Shown here one piece after another: positions 1 through 10,757 of a stretch of 64,000 nt of DNA (within the stretch, counting starts at the first letter, position 1; the number at the start of each line of letters is the position of its first letter). The stretch is from Eutreptiella sp. 'Long Island Sound 2002' (Eukaryota > Euglenozoa > Euglenophyceae > Eutreptiales > Eutreptiaceae), in NCBI GenBank assembly GCA_964036045.1, contig OZ038398.1:32058207-32122206 (forward strand), given 5' to 3'. A program made the position numbers and the translations under genes. A model generated the notes under the pieces. The model was not told the DNA's origin. It ran no database searches and saw nothing but the letters and a program-made list of their open reading frames with translations.

Positions 1-3000
1 GGTAAGCTGGAGATCAGGCCCCTATCCCTACTGTCGCTCTGCTTGCTGGCATGACAGCCACAAGCATCCACAATGGTCTGCATACGCGACCTCAATCCAG
101 TCAGGGTTAGACTAGAGTAGAAACACTCACGGAAGAAGTCCACTGAGCGATTAGCGCCAGTGTGACCAGAACTGAGATGGGACCACTGTAGGCACCCATC
201 CCGTCGTGCCTCAGGCACAACAATTCGGTCCTCGTAGAAGAGGTACTGATTGTTTTTATACCACTGGTGCCCGTCAATGACACGGGGTTCGAGACCAGTG
301 CTGAGGGTTTGGAGAATTTCTTCATACTCTGACTGATAGTCGGTTAGACTCCAACCCTCCAGGATTCCAGCAGTGCGCATGGACAGGTCAAGCTGGACAT
401 CCATACGCTGAGAAGCCTCTTTGGCGAGCGCCTCAGAGCTCTCACCAATAAGCGCATCGAAGTTGTTGCGCGATATATAGTCAGACAGTTCATTCTTAAT
501 CCCGGGGATATGATGCACTGTCAGCCTGAACTGGCTCAGGTAAGTCCACCACCCTTTTAGCTTTGCTTTTTCTGGTGGTGGGCCCTTCTGAAAAGACTTC
601 ACAGGCTCCTGGTCACACAGCCAGACAATAGGGTTAGATCCCAGGAGTTGGGATTGTGACGATAGCACCAACATACCGGCCAGGAGTTCCTGGTCATAGG
701 TGCTGTAGTTGGAATGCGCTTGGTTCCATTTCCAGTTCCAGTGTCCTAGTGGTACCAGTCGCCACTCACTGGTAGGATAGTCATGTTTCAACGAACCATC
801 ACGGTTCAGTCCAAAAGTACGATAATGGCAGTGGGTTAGTGGCATCAGTGATCAGGACTATCTCGCCCTCTGGGCGGGGCACTCCCAGGCAGTTGGAGGA
901 GGCAATCTTCTTCTTCAACTCCTGGAAACACTCTTCCTCTCTGGAGGTCCACCTCCAGGGAGTAGTTTTCTTGATCAGGTCAGTGAGGGGTGCAGAGGAG
1001 TAAGTAAAATTGTGGATGTGACGCCGATAGAAATTACAGGCGCCCACAAAACTCCTCACATCGTGTAGACCCTTCTTAGGGTCATCGCGAATCTGCATGT
1101 CCTGTAGGGGCTGCATCTTAGACGCGGCTGGTTTCCACCAGCCATACCCCACGTCGAAACCCAAATACTCCATCTCCTCTTTCATAAACTCACATTTTTC
1201 GAGTTTGATTCGGAGATGGTTTTCTTGACAGACAATGAAAAATTCACGGAGGAGAAGGACGTGGTCCTCTTTGGTATTAGTACCCAAACTCACGTCGTCG
1301 ATGTGAGCCCCCATTTCTGCACCCCTAGAAATCAACTCTTGTACTAGAGGCCTGCGCCTCAGTATGTACAAAATTTTGTTCATAAGCTCCTGGAAGAGCG
1401 CTGGGGCATTAGCCACCCCGAAAGGCATAACATTCCACTTGAAGACACGACCCTTGGGGGTTATAAAGGCCAACAGCTCCTGAGCTGCGGCGGTTAGGTC
1501 CACCTGCCAGAAACCAGAGCGTTTGTCCATTTTGGTCTTATACCTGCATTTGGCAATACGCTCCAGGGTGTTTTCCATGTTAGGAATACTCCCTGAGTGG
1601 TTCTAGGTTTTCTTGTTGACCTCACCATGGTCTACAACAAGACGTAGGGCAGCCGACCCTGGTTCCGCAACAAGGAAACAGGGACTGCAGTGATGGGGAT
1701 AGTCCCCGTGTTTATACTCTTCAACGAGGCAAGCATCAATGCATTCTTGGATCTGGCGCTCGATTTCTTCGACCTGTTCCTGTGGAGCGGGATAGGGACT
1801 ACGCCTCACTCGCGTCTTTTCAAATTCTGGTTTCAATTTCAGGTCCATCTGGACCAGTTTTTTACAAGAAAGGGGAGGCGGCAAGGCGCCGAACACCTCC
1901 TCATAGGTTAGCAGCAGTTTCTTCAGGCGGGGGTCAAGGTTAAGACTCTCGAGTTTCTGAAGGAAATCCTCCTCAGCATTGAGGTTGCTTTTTCCATGTT
2001 CTTTCTTATTCTGCCAATCAGCAGTTTCGGCAGGCACAGTACCATCGTCCCATTCAGGGGGACATTGCTGCCCATAGTGTAGAGAATACACTAGAGGTAT
2101 CTCAGGATCAGGCAGCGTATAGGACTCATCGTCCTCCTCAGACCAGATGGAGGATTTCCAAGTCTGTCTGAGGTATTGCAGCCGCTCTTGGCGCTCAATA
2201 CCTTCGGCCTTCAGGTACAACAGCCGCCGGAGTTTTTGAGTGTCATGCTCAGACAATGGCATGTTATTAGCAGCAGGCCGCGCCAGAGCATCAGCACTCC
2301 GGGCCACGGGTTCACCTGTGTGCACAGGCTGCATGTGTAGCACTGGCTTCCCAACAGGGGAGGCGGGTTCAGAGGTTGACTCTAGATCTACTTCCTCTAG
2401 CAACAGCTGGGCTAGGAAAGCACTATGTTTTAGGTCAACACAGCTGGGATCAACAGAGGTAATAGTGCTGGCGATCTCAGACAGTTGGTCGTCAGCATCC
2501 TCTTTTACAGCTGCAGGTTCCAGATAGTCATCGGGAGACTCACACCCTGTAAGTGTGGCAGATAGGTGCTCAGGAGATCGATTTTGGAGATCATAAAGGG
2601 TCAGGCCGCGATTTTCGGCCATGACCTCTTTCAGTAGCACCTGGTCTACGTCACACAGGGGTACAGGATTGAGAGATCCATCAACGATGGACAGGAAACT
2701 GGCCCACTCAGGGGCCTGCATAGCTGTGTCTGAGTCCTCAGGCACATAGATGGGGCCGTCGGGGAGTTGCACTCTTCCCACGGTCATTCGATCTAGCATA
2801 CGGCGCCAGTAAGCATGTTCACCAGAGCAACCCCAGTCAGGGGTGCACATTACAACCCTTCCTCCCTCATAAGCGATTTTGGTTAGAACCTTCGCGAGAG
2901 GGGGGAAGGGAGGGTTAGCATACGCTAGGCCCATTGCTTTGCAGAAGAAACGGAAAGCATTGTTCAGTTGTTTCGAGCAGTACAACTGCATGATGTGCTG

Positions 3001-3541
3001 TTGTTGGCTCGCAAACAATTCCACCTGGATCTCATCCAGGTTTACCTGAAGGGCCGCCAGTCCATTTTCAAGAACGTGACGGGCCAATTGGTAGTTTTCA
3101 GTACGATAGTTCGTCTTAGCTGCGTAGCGCAGCCCAGACTCTTTTCGTCCTGACAGCTCCAAAGGTACGGAGAATAGCCCACTGCCAAAGTCGCAGTGCA
3201 AAGAAGAGGGACGCTGTAGGGACAGCATTTTTACCTGGGGGCTTCTTCGTAGAAAGTCGGTGCCAATGACGATGTCAAAGGCGTCAGTGTCCAACACTCT
3301 GCAGTGTTGGGTCACGGTTTCGTCGCCCAGACATAAAGTCACATCGACCCCCCCCAAGGAATGGATGGTACGCCCATCCCCTACTCTTATGGCCACGGTG
3401 TTATTTTTCTTGAAAGTCTTAAGCAGGCGCCGGGCCACTATGGAAAGTGTTGCACCGGTATCAAGCACCGCTCGAAAAAACCTGATCCCCGATTTTCACG
3501 AGGATCCAGAAAACCAAGTACTCCTCTTCGGAGCCGCCCCC
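1..3541 (-). pseudogene. pol: Element A pol (protease, RT, RNase H, integrase start), multiply broken
   Basis: The gag frame continues past the TAG at 3542-3544 and reads in frame until a six-A run (plus strand 3475-3480), after which the protease motif LDTGATLS lies in another frame. A one-base length change in that run would join them. Protease is followed by a roughly 400-residue spacer, then RT with LVVDHGEVN, an in-frame TAG at 1603-1605 (one transition from CAG), KMDKRSGFWQVDL, and the catalytic box read as HIDDVSLG. Near 830 the frame shifts again inside RNase H. The continuation carries YDQELLAG, then DYISRN and the HHCC zinc-binding start of integrase (SHLSSGHTGANR, ACGCHASK), open to the window edge. 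Function as a polymerase is clear from motifs; this copy cannot make an intact polyprotein. Confidence 0.8.
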
Positions 3542-5737
3542 CTATTCCTCATCAGGGAACTTCGCATCCACCCCTGCAGCCATGAGGGACTTGGCCATCC
3601 AGGCCAAGCGCCTCTTCTTGGAATTATTCCCCTCAGGGGTAGCGTTATCCCCTTGGGGGCGTTTCTTGGGGTCACCTGCGGCAGGAGCGGGTGTAGCAGC
3701 AGGAGTGGGTGTAGCAACGGGCGCTGATGAGCGCCTCTGGGGGTTAGGGGGTCCAGTCTTACCACCCCCCTTGCCACCTCCTTTACCACCTTTATCCCCG
3801 TTCGGGGGATTTCTGGCGGGCGTCTGGGTCTTCTGGCGCTCCGCCTCCTGACGCTTGAGTTTGTCACTCTCGCGTTTCTTGATGTGGCATTCGTCCTCGT
3901 AGTGACGACGTTTGCCACAGTAACCACAGGTGATGGTACACCTGAAATGGTCCTGATGGGTCACAGTTTTCCCATCTTTGGTATGCTGCTGACGTTTCAT
4001 CTGCAGCATACAGCCACTGCGGAGATCGCAGTCAGAGGCATGACAAGGTCCCCCCTTGTCATTGACAGGTCGGCAGTAGAACAGGGGGGGTGTACCTGCA
4101 TCAGGTTTAACCTCGTTCATGGCACGTAGGTTGCCCCTCCCTTTACCACCTCCCTGGTTGGTGTTAGTGGGATTTTTCTGACCCTTCCCTTCGCCACGTT
4201 CGGGGGTAGGGGTACCACCTCGTCCCAAATGCTTCTTGAGGAATTTCTCCATGTGGGAGTCATTCTCTCTCTCAAGAGCTAGCTCAATCAAGATATCCAC
4301 CAGTTCATCGTACGAGTGGGTCCTGCTCTTCCTCTCAGAGGTGGAGCGGCAATCATCCCACGTACGCTGGGGGATCTTACTCATGAGCCACAGGTGGGGC
4401 TCAGTGGCTCCGTAGGAGCCCACATTCATCCTCGAAAACAAGTACTCCAAGTCGCACACATACTCAGAAATTCGCGCAGCGGATGGATACTCAGGGAGCA
4501 TAGGTAGCTCCTCGATTTGTGTGCGTACGCTGAGGTCAGTCTCATAGACTGGGAATGTTTTCTCCAACCTCAGGAGTACCTCTGCCCAGGTAGAACAGGT
4601 TTTCACAATCTGTTTCACCTGTTTTTGCAAAAACTTCTTTTTGCATGAGCGTTTTAGCAGTGAACATTTGGTGGCCACATCCACATGGGATTGGCCAGTC
4701 AACAAAACGAACTCTGCAAATTCTTCTGCCCATTCAGGCAGATTTTTGGGGTGGAACTCCGGCAGTTCCAGCTGGATGTTCGCCTGGGCAATTGGTCTGC
4801 CTGTCTTCCCACCCCCCGGAGTTAGGCCTGAAAGCGACACGCCGGCAAGAGGTGCCAGGGCTGACAGGCCTCTTCTCTCAATCTCTGTGACAGGCACGTC
4901 CTGTAGATCAGCCATAGGCACTGTCCTGGCACGGGGGTGAAAGGGGCTGGGGCAGGTGACCTTAGGCAACAGCCTTGAGACCCTTCATCTCTTGAGATCT
5001 TCGGCCAGGGTACTCAGTCCTGGAGAGAGAGAGGGCAACTCTGGCTTGGGTAAGGGTTCTGCAATACCCAGTTTAGCCTTAATGGCCTCCGATAGGGCCG
5101 TCACATCTGGATCTTCTGATCCAGCCAGGAGTTTGGTCAACAGCTCGGCCGTATGATCCAGGGCACCGTAGGTTGGCCTTGGATGATGTTGTTCTTCGAC
5201 TCGAGTCGGGCCCACTTCGGGAGCCCTTGGGGTTGGACAACATGGTCTTGGATACTCAGGTCTTAGTCGTCTTGGCAGGGATGCAGTGGACGGAGGACCA
5301 GAGTGCGCGTAGGACCCTAGGTCTGTACGTGGTCTGGATCCATGTACAGCCAATGGCTCCTCTCCATCTTCCCCACGGATGGATTTGTAGTACTCCTCAT
5401 GTAGGATGTACTCATCCATCTTTTTCCCCAGTTCCTCATACTCCTCAGGTCCTTCAATCGCTGTAGAGGATGAAGCCGGACAAATGGGTCTGGATACTGA
5501 GGCAGCTACACGTCTGTGGAGGTGACTGAAGCTGTCTCCACCGTGTGCTGCTAAGGCCTCGGTGGTAAGGCCTTTATTTTCTTCCGCCCTTCTGCGTTCT
5601 GGATCTCCTTGGGACCCAGATGCGCCACTGAGATGATGTGGAGCTCGGTAAGGTGGTTCACTCATTGGGTGGGCCATGCTGCCCATTTGCACTTGGACAG
5701 TTCTGATGGGCCAGGGCCTGACGCTTGGCGTGGACAT
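3542..5737 (-). pseudogene. gag: Element A gag, interrupted by one in-frame TGA
   Basis: The ATG at 5737 opens a 250-codon stretch ending in TGA at 4985-4987. The same frame then runs on without a break for another 480 codons to TAG at 3542-3544. The first part is Pro/Ser/Arg-rich and looks disordered. The second part carries the gag-like helical region (around LELPEFHPKNLPEWAEEF), then a Cys/His cluster including CGYCGKRRHYEDEC, a zinc knuckle of CX2C-X4-H-X4-C type (plus extra Cys upstream), and a Lys/Gly-rich basic tail. This is the nucleocapsid-like layout expected for RNA binding. The TGA is one C-to-T change from CGA, so I read it as a nonsense mutation, though readthrough cannot be excluded. 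Confidence 0.75.
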
Positions 5738-5935
5738 GATGAACTTGTTGTTGAGCTTTTGTGCTGCACTTCTTCTCAGGGTCGGTTCAAAAGGTCACAA
5801 GGGTCTGCCTCTGCCACCGGAAAGATGTCCTTGAATTATGCCCTAGATATTTTGATGTATTCCTGCAGGTTTTGTAGTTGAAAACCCAAACCAAAGCAGC
5901 AAGTAGAGCAAGAACAGGATGTGGATCGAATCAAT

Positions 5936-5953
5936 GATTGGTTTTGGAATCCA
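5936..5953 (-). promoter_or_regulatory. Candidate primer-binding site of element A
   Basis: The minus strand reads TGGATTCCAAAACC starting one base after the proposed LTR end. TGG is complementary to the CCA end of a tRNA. I could not name the tRNA. Confidence 0.4.
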
Positions 5954-5954
5954 G

Positions 5955-6192
5955 TGTAACACAGAAGGGCTGCAGATAGACAAAGCAGGTTTATACACAT
6001 AGATTCAATCACAAATGGATAATACAAAAGATTTTATATGAAAATTGGTCTGACTCTTGCCTCAGAGATAGCATTAGGCACTTCATGTGCACTCTTTTGG
6101 GTGAAATGGTGCTGGTTAGGAATGTGGGGCATAGATGTCAGGACCACACAGAAAATGACTTGGCCATGCAACTGTATTCAGAAACAGTTACA
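5955..6192 (-). repeat. Candidate 5' LTR of element A (238 bp)
   Basis: On the minus strand the segment begins TGTAAC and ends GTTACA, a 6-bp inverted terminal repeat with canonical TG...CA ends. One base further on comes TGGATTCC, the expected start of a primer-binding site, and the gag ATG follows about 215 bases later. The partner 3' LTR is outside the window, so identity between LTRs cannot be tested. Confidence 0.5.
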
Positions 6193-6525
6193 AAGTAGGA
6201 CCACAATAAGTGGTAGAAACAATTGAGTATAGGGGTCTTGGGGTGGGAGACCACTAGGCTTAACCTCCAAGGCCTAAAGCATGAAATGCCTGTTTTATTT
6301 CGGTATATCCTCCATGAAGGAAGGTACCTCCGCTCAGTTGAGTGGTAGGGGTGAACTTCATGGGGGGCTAGGGTCACAACCCTAGTTACTTTGAGAAAGT
6401 GTACTTTAGGCAACAAAAGAGAGATAAAAACACTTAAGTTTGTCTTAGCATCAACAAAAGGGTTTTAAGGGGGGCTTGGCCTGGATCAAGCCCTCCAAGA
6501 AAGACATGGCAGTGACTTTTTCTTA
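6193..6525. other. Unassigned sequence between elements A and B
   Basis: No gene is visible. It separates the proposed LTR of element A from the abrupt end of the element B integrase near 6525. It holds a roughly 22-base segment (6278-6299) that recurs once at 18829-18851 beside element C. It could be a relic of a third element or B sequence too decayed to read. Confidence 0.4.
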
Positions 6526-9500
6526 CTATTGGTGATGTGAATCTTGCGCAGCTTCTCGAACAGCTGCCGTCCAACCACTTCAGCCCCGCCATTGGACGGG
6601 CTGAGATAGGCGACGCTCTTGGCATGACGTGTTCCCATGAGGGAACACATGGCCTTGAACCAGCCACCAGTAAACTGGGGCCCTCGGTCACTGCAAATGG
6701 TGCGGGGGATGTCAAAGACGGTCAGCCAATGACGAATCATCATGACTGCCACTTCCTTGGCAAGCAACCCCTTTTTGCGTGCCGGAACGGCTACTACGTA
6801 GCCGCTGTGGCGATCCACACAAAGGACCACACAGTCAAAGGTCTCCTTGCCAATGTGCACTTCGGGCATGGAGAAGACGTCCATGGCCACGCTCTCCATG
6901 GGCTGGTCAGGCACCGGAGTCCATTGGGCTTCCCTCTTGACGTTCCGGTTATCGGGATTGCAGGCCTGGCAGACCGAGCAACCCTTCCTGACCTTCTTGA
7001 TGGTGGTGTAGAGACCGATCTGGTCGATCTCGAACCGGCGCTGCATGTCCAGGGCTTGCTTCTTGACCCCTGGGTGCATCATGTGGTGGTGCCAAGCCTC
7101 ACATAGCTCGAGCACTCGGGACTCTGGGACCAGCAGCTTACCATTCTGGTAGAGCTTGCCATCTTCCTCAGTCAGCCCCTTTGGCCACTTCTGCCCGTCA
7201 TCAGGGTCGGTCACAGCCCCATATTCGGCCTCAAAGGCCACACAATTGGCGTAGTCGTCGGTCCAGTCGTCCTGGAGGCAAGATTCAGGGCAGAGGTGCC
7301 TGTCGGACTCAGCTCCATCAGGGGCGAGTACTCTGACTGCTCTGCCCATCCTCGTTTCGAGGGGGGCATCCCCAGCCATGACGACGAAGCATTTCACACC
7401 CTCCTCCTCCATCAGGCGCTCCATTTCTATGATCCTCTTGGCCTCAGCGGTCTCAGCCTCATCGCCATGGGCAGAGATGTCCTGCATGCCCTTGCTGGCG
7501 GGATAGGCCCATCTACTGAGACAGTCCGCCACAGTGTTGTCCTTGCCAGGAACATACACAACCGTGAGGTCGAACTTGGCCAAGGTCTCATGCCATCTTG
7601 CCCGTCGGGAGGCGGGACCAGAGGGGGTGTCCACGTGCTCCTTGTGCCACGACTGCAGACTCTGATGGTCGGTGCAGACGGTGACAGGATGGAGGGCTAT
7701 GTACCCAGCCCATTTCCTGAGAGCCATGACGATGGCATACGCTTCCTTTTCTCGGGGCGTCCACGTCCGTCTCTGGCCTTCCGCCAGGACTCGGCTCCAG
7801 AAGGCCACTGGCACGTGCCTCCCATCGTCAAGCACTTGTTCCAACACAGTGCCAACGGCGTAGTCGGAAGCGTCGGTGCGCAGGACGAACCCTCGGTCAG
7901 GATCCACGAGGTGCAGACCCGCTGCGGATAGCAGCGCCTGCTTCATCCCCTCAAAGGCACGGTCGGACTCATCATTCCAGACCGGAGCCTTCTTGGACCC
8001 CTTCTTGGTCTCCTCTCGGTTGCCCTTGAGCATGGTCGTCATGGGGGCTGCATACTCGGCATACATCTTGATATACCCCGAGTAGTAATTGCAGAACCCC
8101 AAGTACGCCCGTAGCTCAGAGACCGTTTTGGGCTTTTCCCAGTGCTCAATCGCAGCCACCTTGCCAGGTATGGGCTTTCGCTGCCCGTTCCCAACTACGT
8201 GGCCAGCGAAGACCACCTCGCTTACCGCAATGGTGGCCTTGTCACTGCTGCCCGTGAGTTTGTGCCGAACCAGAAGGTCCAGCACTCGGGTGACGTCCCT
8301 CTCATGTGCCTCCAGGAGCTCCTCATAGCTCATACTGGGGTCCCCGGACGCGATGATCACGTCGTCCACGAAGGGGTCCGCACAGTCACGCACCGGCTCA
8401 AGCAGGTTCTCCAGCATCCGCTGAAAAGCCGCATTGCCGTTGGTAACGCCCATGGGCATCACCTTCCACTGGAGAGGTCCAAGTGGGGTGCTCATGGCTG
8501 TGCAGGCACGGGACTCCTCGGCGAGAGGCATCTGATGATAACCATGTTTCAGGTCAATCACCGTGAAGATCCTCCGCCGGTGTTGTTTTTGCAGCATGTC
8601 CTCAATGAGGGGCAGCGTATAGCTGTCATGCTGCGTTTGGGCGTTTAGACCGCGGTAGTCGACCACGAGCGGCCACTCACCGGCCACCTTCTTGGGGACG
8701 ACGGAGCACGGGGAGGCCCACTCGGAGTGGCACGGCTCAAGCCAGCCTCTCTCGATGAAGTCACGAAGGATCTTCTCCATGGCCTCCTTCCTCTCGCCCC
8801 GCAGGGCGAACTCCCGGTGTCGATACACACGGGGGTCCTGCTTCAGTCGTATCTTGGCCTCGCCATACCGTCCACGCACCGGTGGGGGAAACACAGGTTT
8901 TCCGCTGAAGAACGTGTCCCCATACTTCTGCTTCAGCCTGGCCCTCAATGCCTCGATCTTGGGGCAATCATCGGACTCCGCCTTGGCTTTTCCGGGCACC
9001 TGGACCACTGAGCTTACTTGAGGGGTAGCGACCCCACTCGGTTTCGGCTCAGGTGGTCTTCCCAGGTGGCCCAAAGGGCCATCTCTGGTCTTGCCTCGGA
9101 ATAGGTTGCCGTAAGTGGGTGGGTTACCGCCGATTGGCTCGTCCTGGCTGGACATGTGGTCCAGTACCCTCCGTACGAAGGTATCCCCATCATAGGAACC
9201 AGAGACGATCAAGTCCACTTCCCACCAGGCTTTGTCCTGGCCCTTGCCCTCACGCTGGCTTCCCCAGTCGTGAAAGGGCTGATCCATATACCCCTGAACC
9301 AGATCCAACTCCTCTTCCGTGAGGGGGTCCTCCGATTCTCCGATGTCAACAGGGGAAACCGCAAAGCATTGCCGCCATGGCTCTGCTATGATGCGGTTGA
9401 CACACACAAAGTCGGTGGTATCGGCCTGTTCAAGGCCCCCATTCACATAGTGGAATTCCGTTGGCCATCTCTGGGGTGGCATGGGCTGTCCCTTAGCGTC

Positions 9501-10757
9501 CTGATAGACACTCTCTCCAGCCGGTAGGACGACCTTGTTTAAGGTCATGTTGGTCAATGAGACCACCCAATGTCCGGTGCTTTCCTCCTCCGTGCATCCC
9601 ATAGGAACAACCAGCACTGCCTTGGAGCGGTCCTTGCGAATCTTCGCTACCGCCCTTGGAATGTCCCATCGGGGGCAATGGATCCACATCAAACCCTGAT
9701 GCGGACCCCAGTGCTTCTTCCACGCGGAGTCCTGGGCGCTCCAGTACTTCTCACAAACCCTAAGATGGGCGGAGGTTCCTGAAGACAACGCATCCAGGGC
9801 CAGATCCGAAGCTCCCAGGTCCGCAACCACTCGGCTCGCCACTTCCGGCATTACGCCGTACTCCTGGTTTGCTGGCCCAGTTGGCTCAGTGACCAGCGCG
9901 GCCACTTCGAGCTGATTGCGTTCCGGGTGGATCCATTGGCATTCCACATGGTGCTCAGGTGACGAATGCCACGAGAGCTGGTCGTCCTGGTACAGGGTCA
10001 TGGAGGCCTGGGCCGGGAGAACGCCGGAGTCCGTCTCCATCATGAAGTCGTACCCAACGATCATGTCCCAGTCCATCTCGGCCTCGTAGAAGCGACCTTG
10101 CAGGAGGACTTCCTTGCCGAGGTCCGGGCAGCTCAGCTCACGGTGGTTCACGAACTGCAGCCCAATGGCCGCTTCCTTCGTGCCTCCCACCATGTACTGG
10201 TCGTTCGCCACCTTCAGCCTGACAGGTTTCCGACTGTCGGTCAAACACTGTGGCGGAAGTAGGCCAGCCTTGACAAAGCTGACCTGAGCTCCCGTGTCGA
10301 CCAACACGTCGAAGACCTTTTCCACTTCCCCGCATAAGGCACGGACCTTAAGGTGCAACTGCCGCTCACGCCCAACGCGGCGCACGGCGTGCAAGCTCAG
10401 GATTTCCGGCCGTTCCAGAAGCTCAACAAGCGACTGGTGCAGGTCGTGGACAATGGGCTCAGGCTGCCCATCTGCAGCATCCAGCTGCGGTCCGGGTAAT
10501 CCTCCGATACTCTCGGATAGATCTTGAAGCACATCCAATACATTCTTGGTCGCGAAGGATGGAAGGGTGCAAGGGTTCGTGCCTTCACTTGCCCTCAACC
10601 CGCCACCGCGACTGTCCTTCGCTTTGGGTGCCGGACCGGGCCTTCCGCCCGCGGCAATCCCTTTGTGCTTTTTGTCTCCCGACTGGGATGGTGTGGCGCT
10701 TCCCACGACACCATCCTGCGACCGCCCTAGCTGGGGCCCTTGGCTGCAGGGGCTCCG
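6486..10757 (-). CDS. pol: Element B pol: protease, RT, RNase H, truncated integrase
   Basis: The frame continues directly from the gag TAG (10758-10760) without another stop; the first candidate initiator is a GTG at 10706, so I infer synthesis by readthrough as a gag-pol fusion. Counting from 10706: aspartic protease DVLVDTGAQVSF near residue 135; RT with PLVVDYRGLNAQ, FTVIDLKHGYHQM and the catalytic FVDDVIIAS near 779; RNase H with VLRTDASDYAVG, REKEAYAIVMAL and CTDHQSL; integrase HHCC zinc domain (HHHMMHPG, GCSVCQACN); integrase core with Asp in AMDVFSMPEV near 1275, Asp in CSDRGPQFTGG and Glu in SNGGAEVVGR near 1376. The family match ends at HITN; the last residues to the stop at 6486 come from foreign sequence. 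The integrase C-terminal domain is missing, so transposition by this copy alone is unlikely. Confidence 0.9.
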   Translation of the reverse strand, partial: RSPCSQGPQLGRSQDGVVGSATPSQSGDKKHKGIAAGGRPGPAPKAKDSRGGGLRASEGTNPCTLPSFATKNVLDVLQDLSESIGGLPGPQLDAADGQPEPIVHDLHQSLVELLERPEILSLHAVRRVGRERQLHLKVRALCGEVEKVFDVLVDTGAQVSFVKAGLLPPQCLTDSRKPVRLKVANDQYMVGGTKEAAIGLQFVNHRELSCPDLGKEVLLQGRFYEAEMDWDMIVGYDFMMETDSGVLPAQASMTLYQDDQLSWHSSPEHHVECQWIHPERNQLEVAALVTEPTGPANQEYGVMPEVASRVVADLGASDLALDALSSGTSAHLRVCEKYWSAQDSAWKKHWGPHQGLMWIHCPRWDIPRAVAKIRKDRSKAVLVVPMGCTEEESTGHWVVSLTNMTLNKVVLPAGESVYQDAKGQPMPPQRWPTEFHYVNGGLEQADTTDFVCVNRIIAEPWRQCFAVSPVDIGESEDPLTEEELDLVQGYMDQPFHDWGSQREGKGQDKAWWEVDLIVSGSYDGDTFVRRVLDHMSSQDEPIGGNPPTYGNLFRGKTRDGPLGHLGRPPEPKPSGVATPQVSSVVQVPGKAKAESDDCPKIEALRARLKQKYGDTFFSGKPVFPPPVRGRYGEAKIRLKQDPRVYRHREFALRGERKEAMEKILRDFIERGWLEPCHSEWASPCSVVPKKVAGEWPLVVDYRGLNAQTQHDSYTLPLIEDMLQKQHRRRIFTVIDLKHGYHQMPLAEESRACTAMSTPLGPLQWKVMPMGVTNGNAAFQRMLENLLEPVRDCADPFVDDVIIASGDPSMSYEELLEAHERDVTRVLDLLVRHKLTGSSDKATIAVSEVVFAGHVVGNGQRKPIPGKVAAIEHWEKPKTVSELRAYLGFCNYYSGYIKMYAEYAAPMTTMLKGNREETKKGSKKAPVWNDESDRAFEGMKQALLSAAGLHLVDPDRGFVLRTDASDYAVGTVLEQVLDDGRHVPVAFWSRVLAEGQRRTWTPREKEAYAIVMALRKWAGYIALHPVTVCTDHQSLQSWHKEHVDTPSGPASRRARWHETLAKFDLTVVYVPGKDNTVADCLSRWAYPASKGMQDISAHGDEAETAEAKRIIEMERLMEEEGVKCFVVMAGDAPLETRMGRAVRVLAPDGAESDRHLCPESCLQDDWTDDYANCVAFEAEYGAVTDPDDGQKWPKGLTEEDGKLYQNGKLLVPESRVLELCEAWHHHMMHPGVKKQALDMQRRFEIDQIGLYTTIKKVRKGCSVCQACNPDNRNVKREAQWTPVPDQPMESVAMDVFSMPEVHIGKETFDCVVLCVDRHSGYVVAVPARKKGLLAKEVAVMMIRHWLTVFDIPRTICSDRGPQFTGGWFKAMCSLMGTRHAKSVAYLSPSNGGAEVVGRQLFEKLRKIHITNSKKKSLPCLSWRA

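Larger units (their letters stand above)
1..6192 (-). mobile_element. Element A: Ty3-type LTR retrotransposon, left part outside window
   Basis: Reading on the minus strand from 6192 down to the window edge, the order is 5' LTR, primer site, leader, gag, protease, reverse transcriptase, RNase H and the zinc-binding start of integrase. This is the gag-PR-RT-RH-IN order of Ty3-type elements. The integrase core and 3' LTR must lie left of position 1. The copy is damaged: an in-frame TGA in gag, a frameshift in an A run at 3475-3480, an in-frame TAG at 1603-1605 and a frame change near 830. It is therefore a dead or dying copy. The domain order is seen directly; the 5' boundary rests on the inferred LTR. 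Confidence 0.85.
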
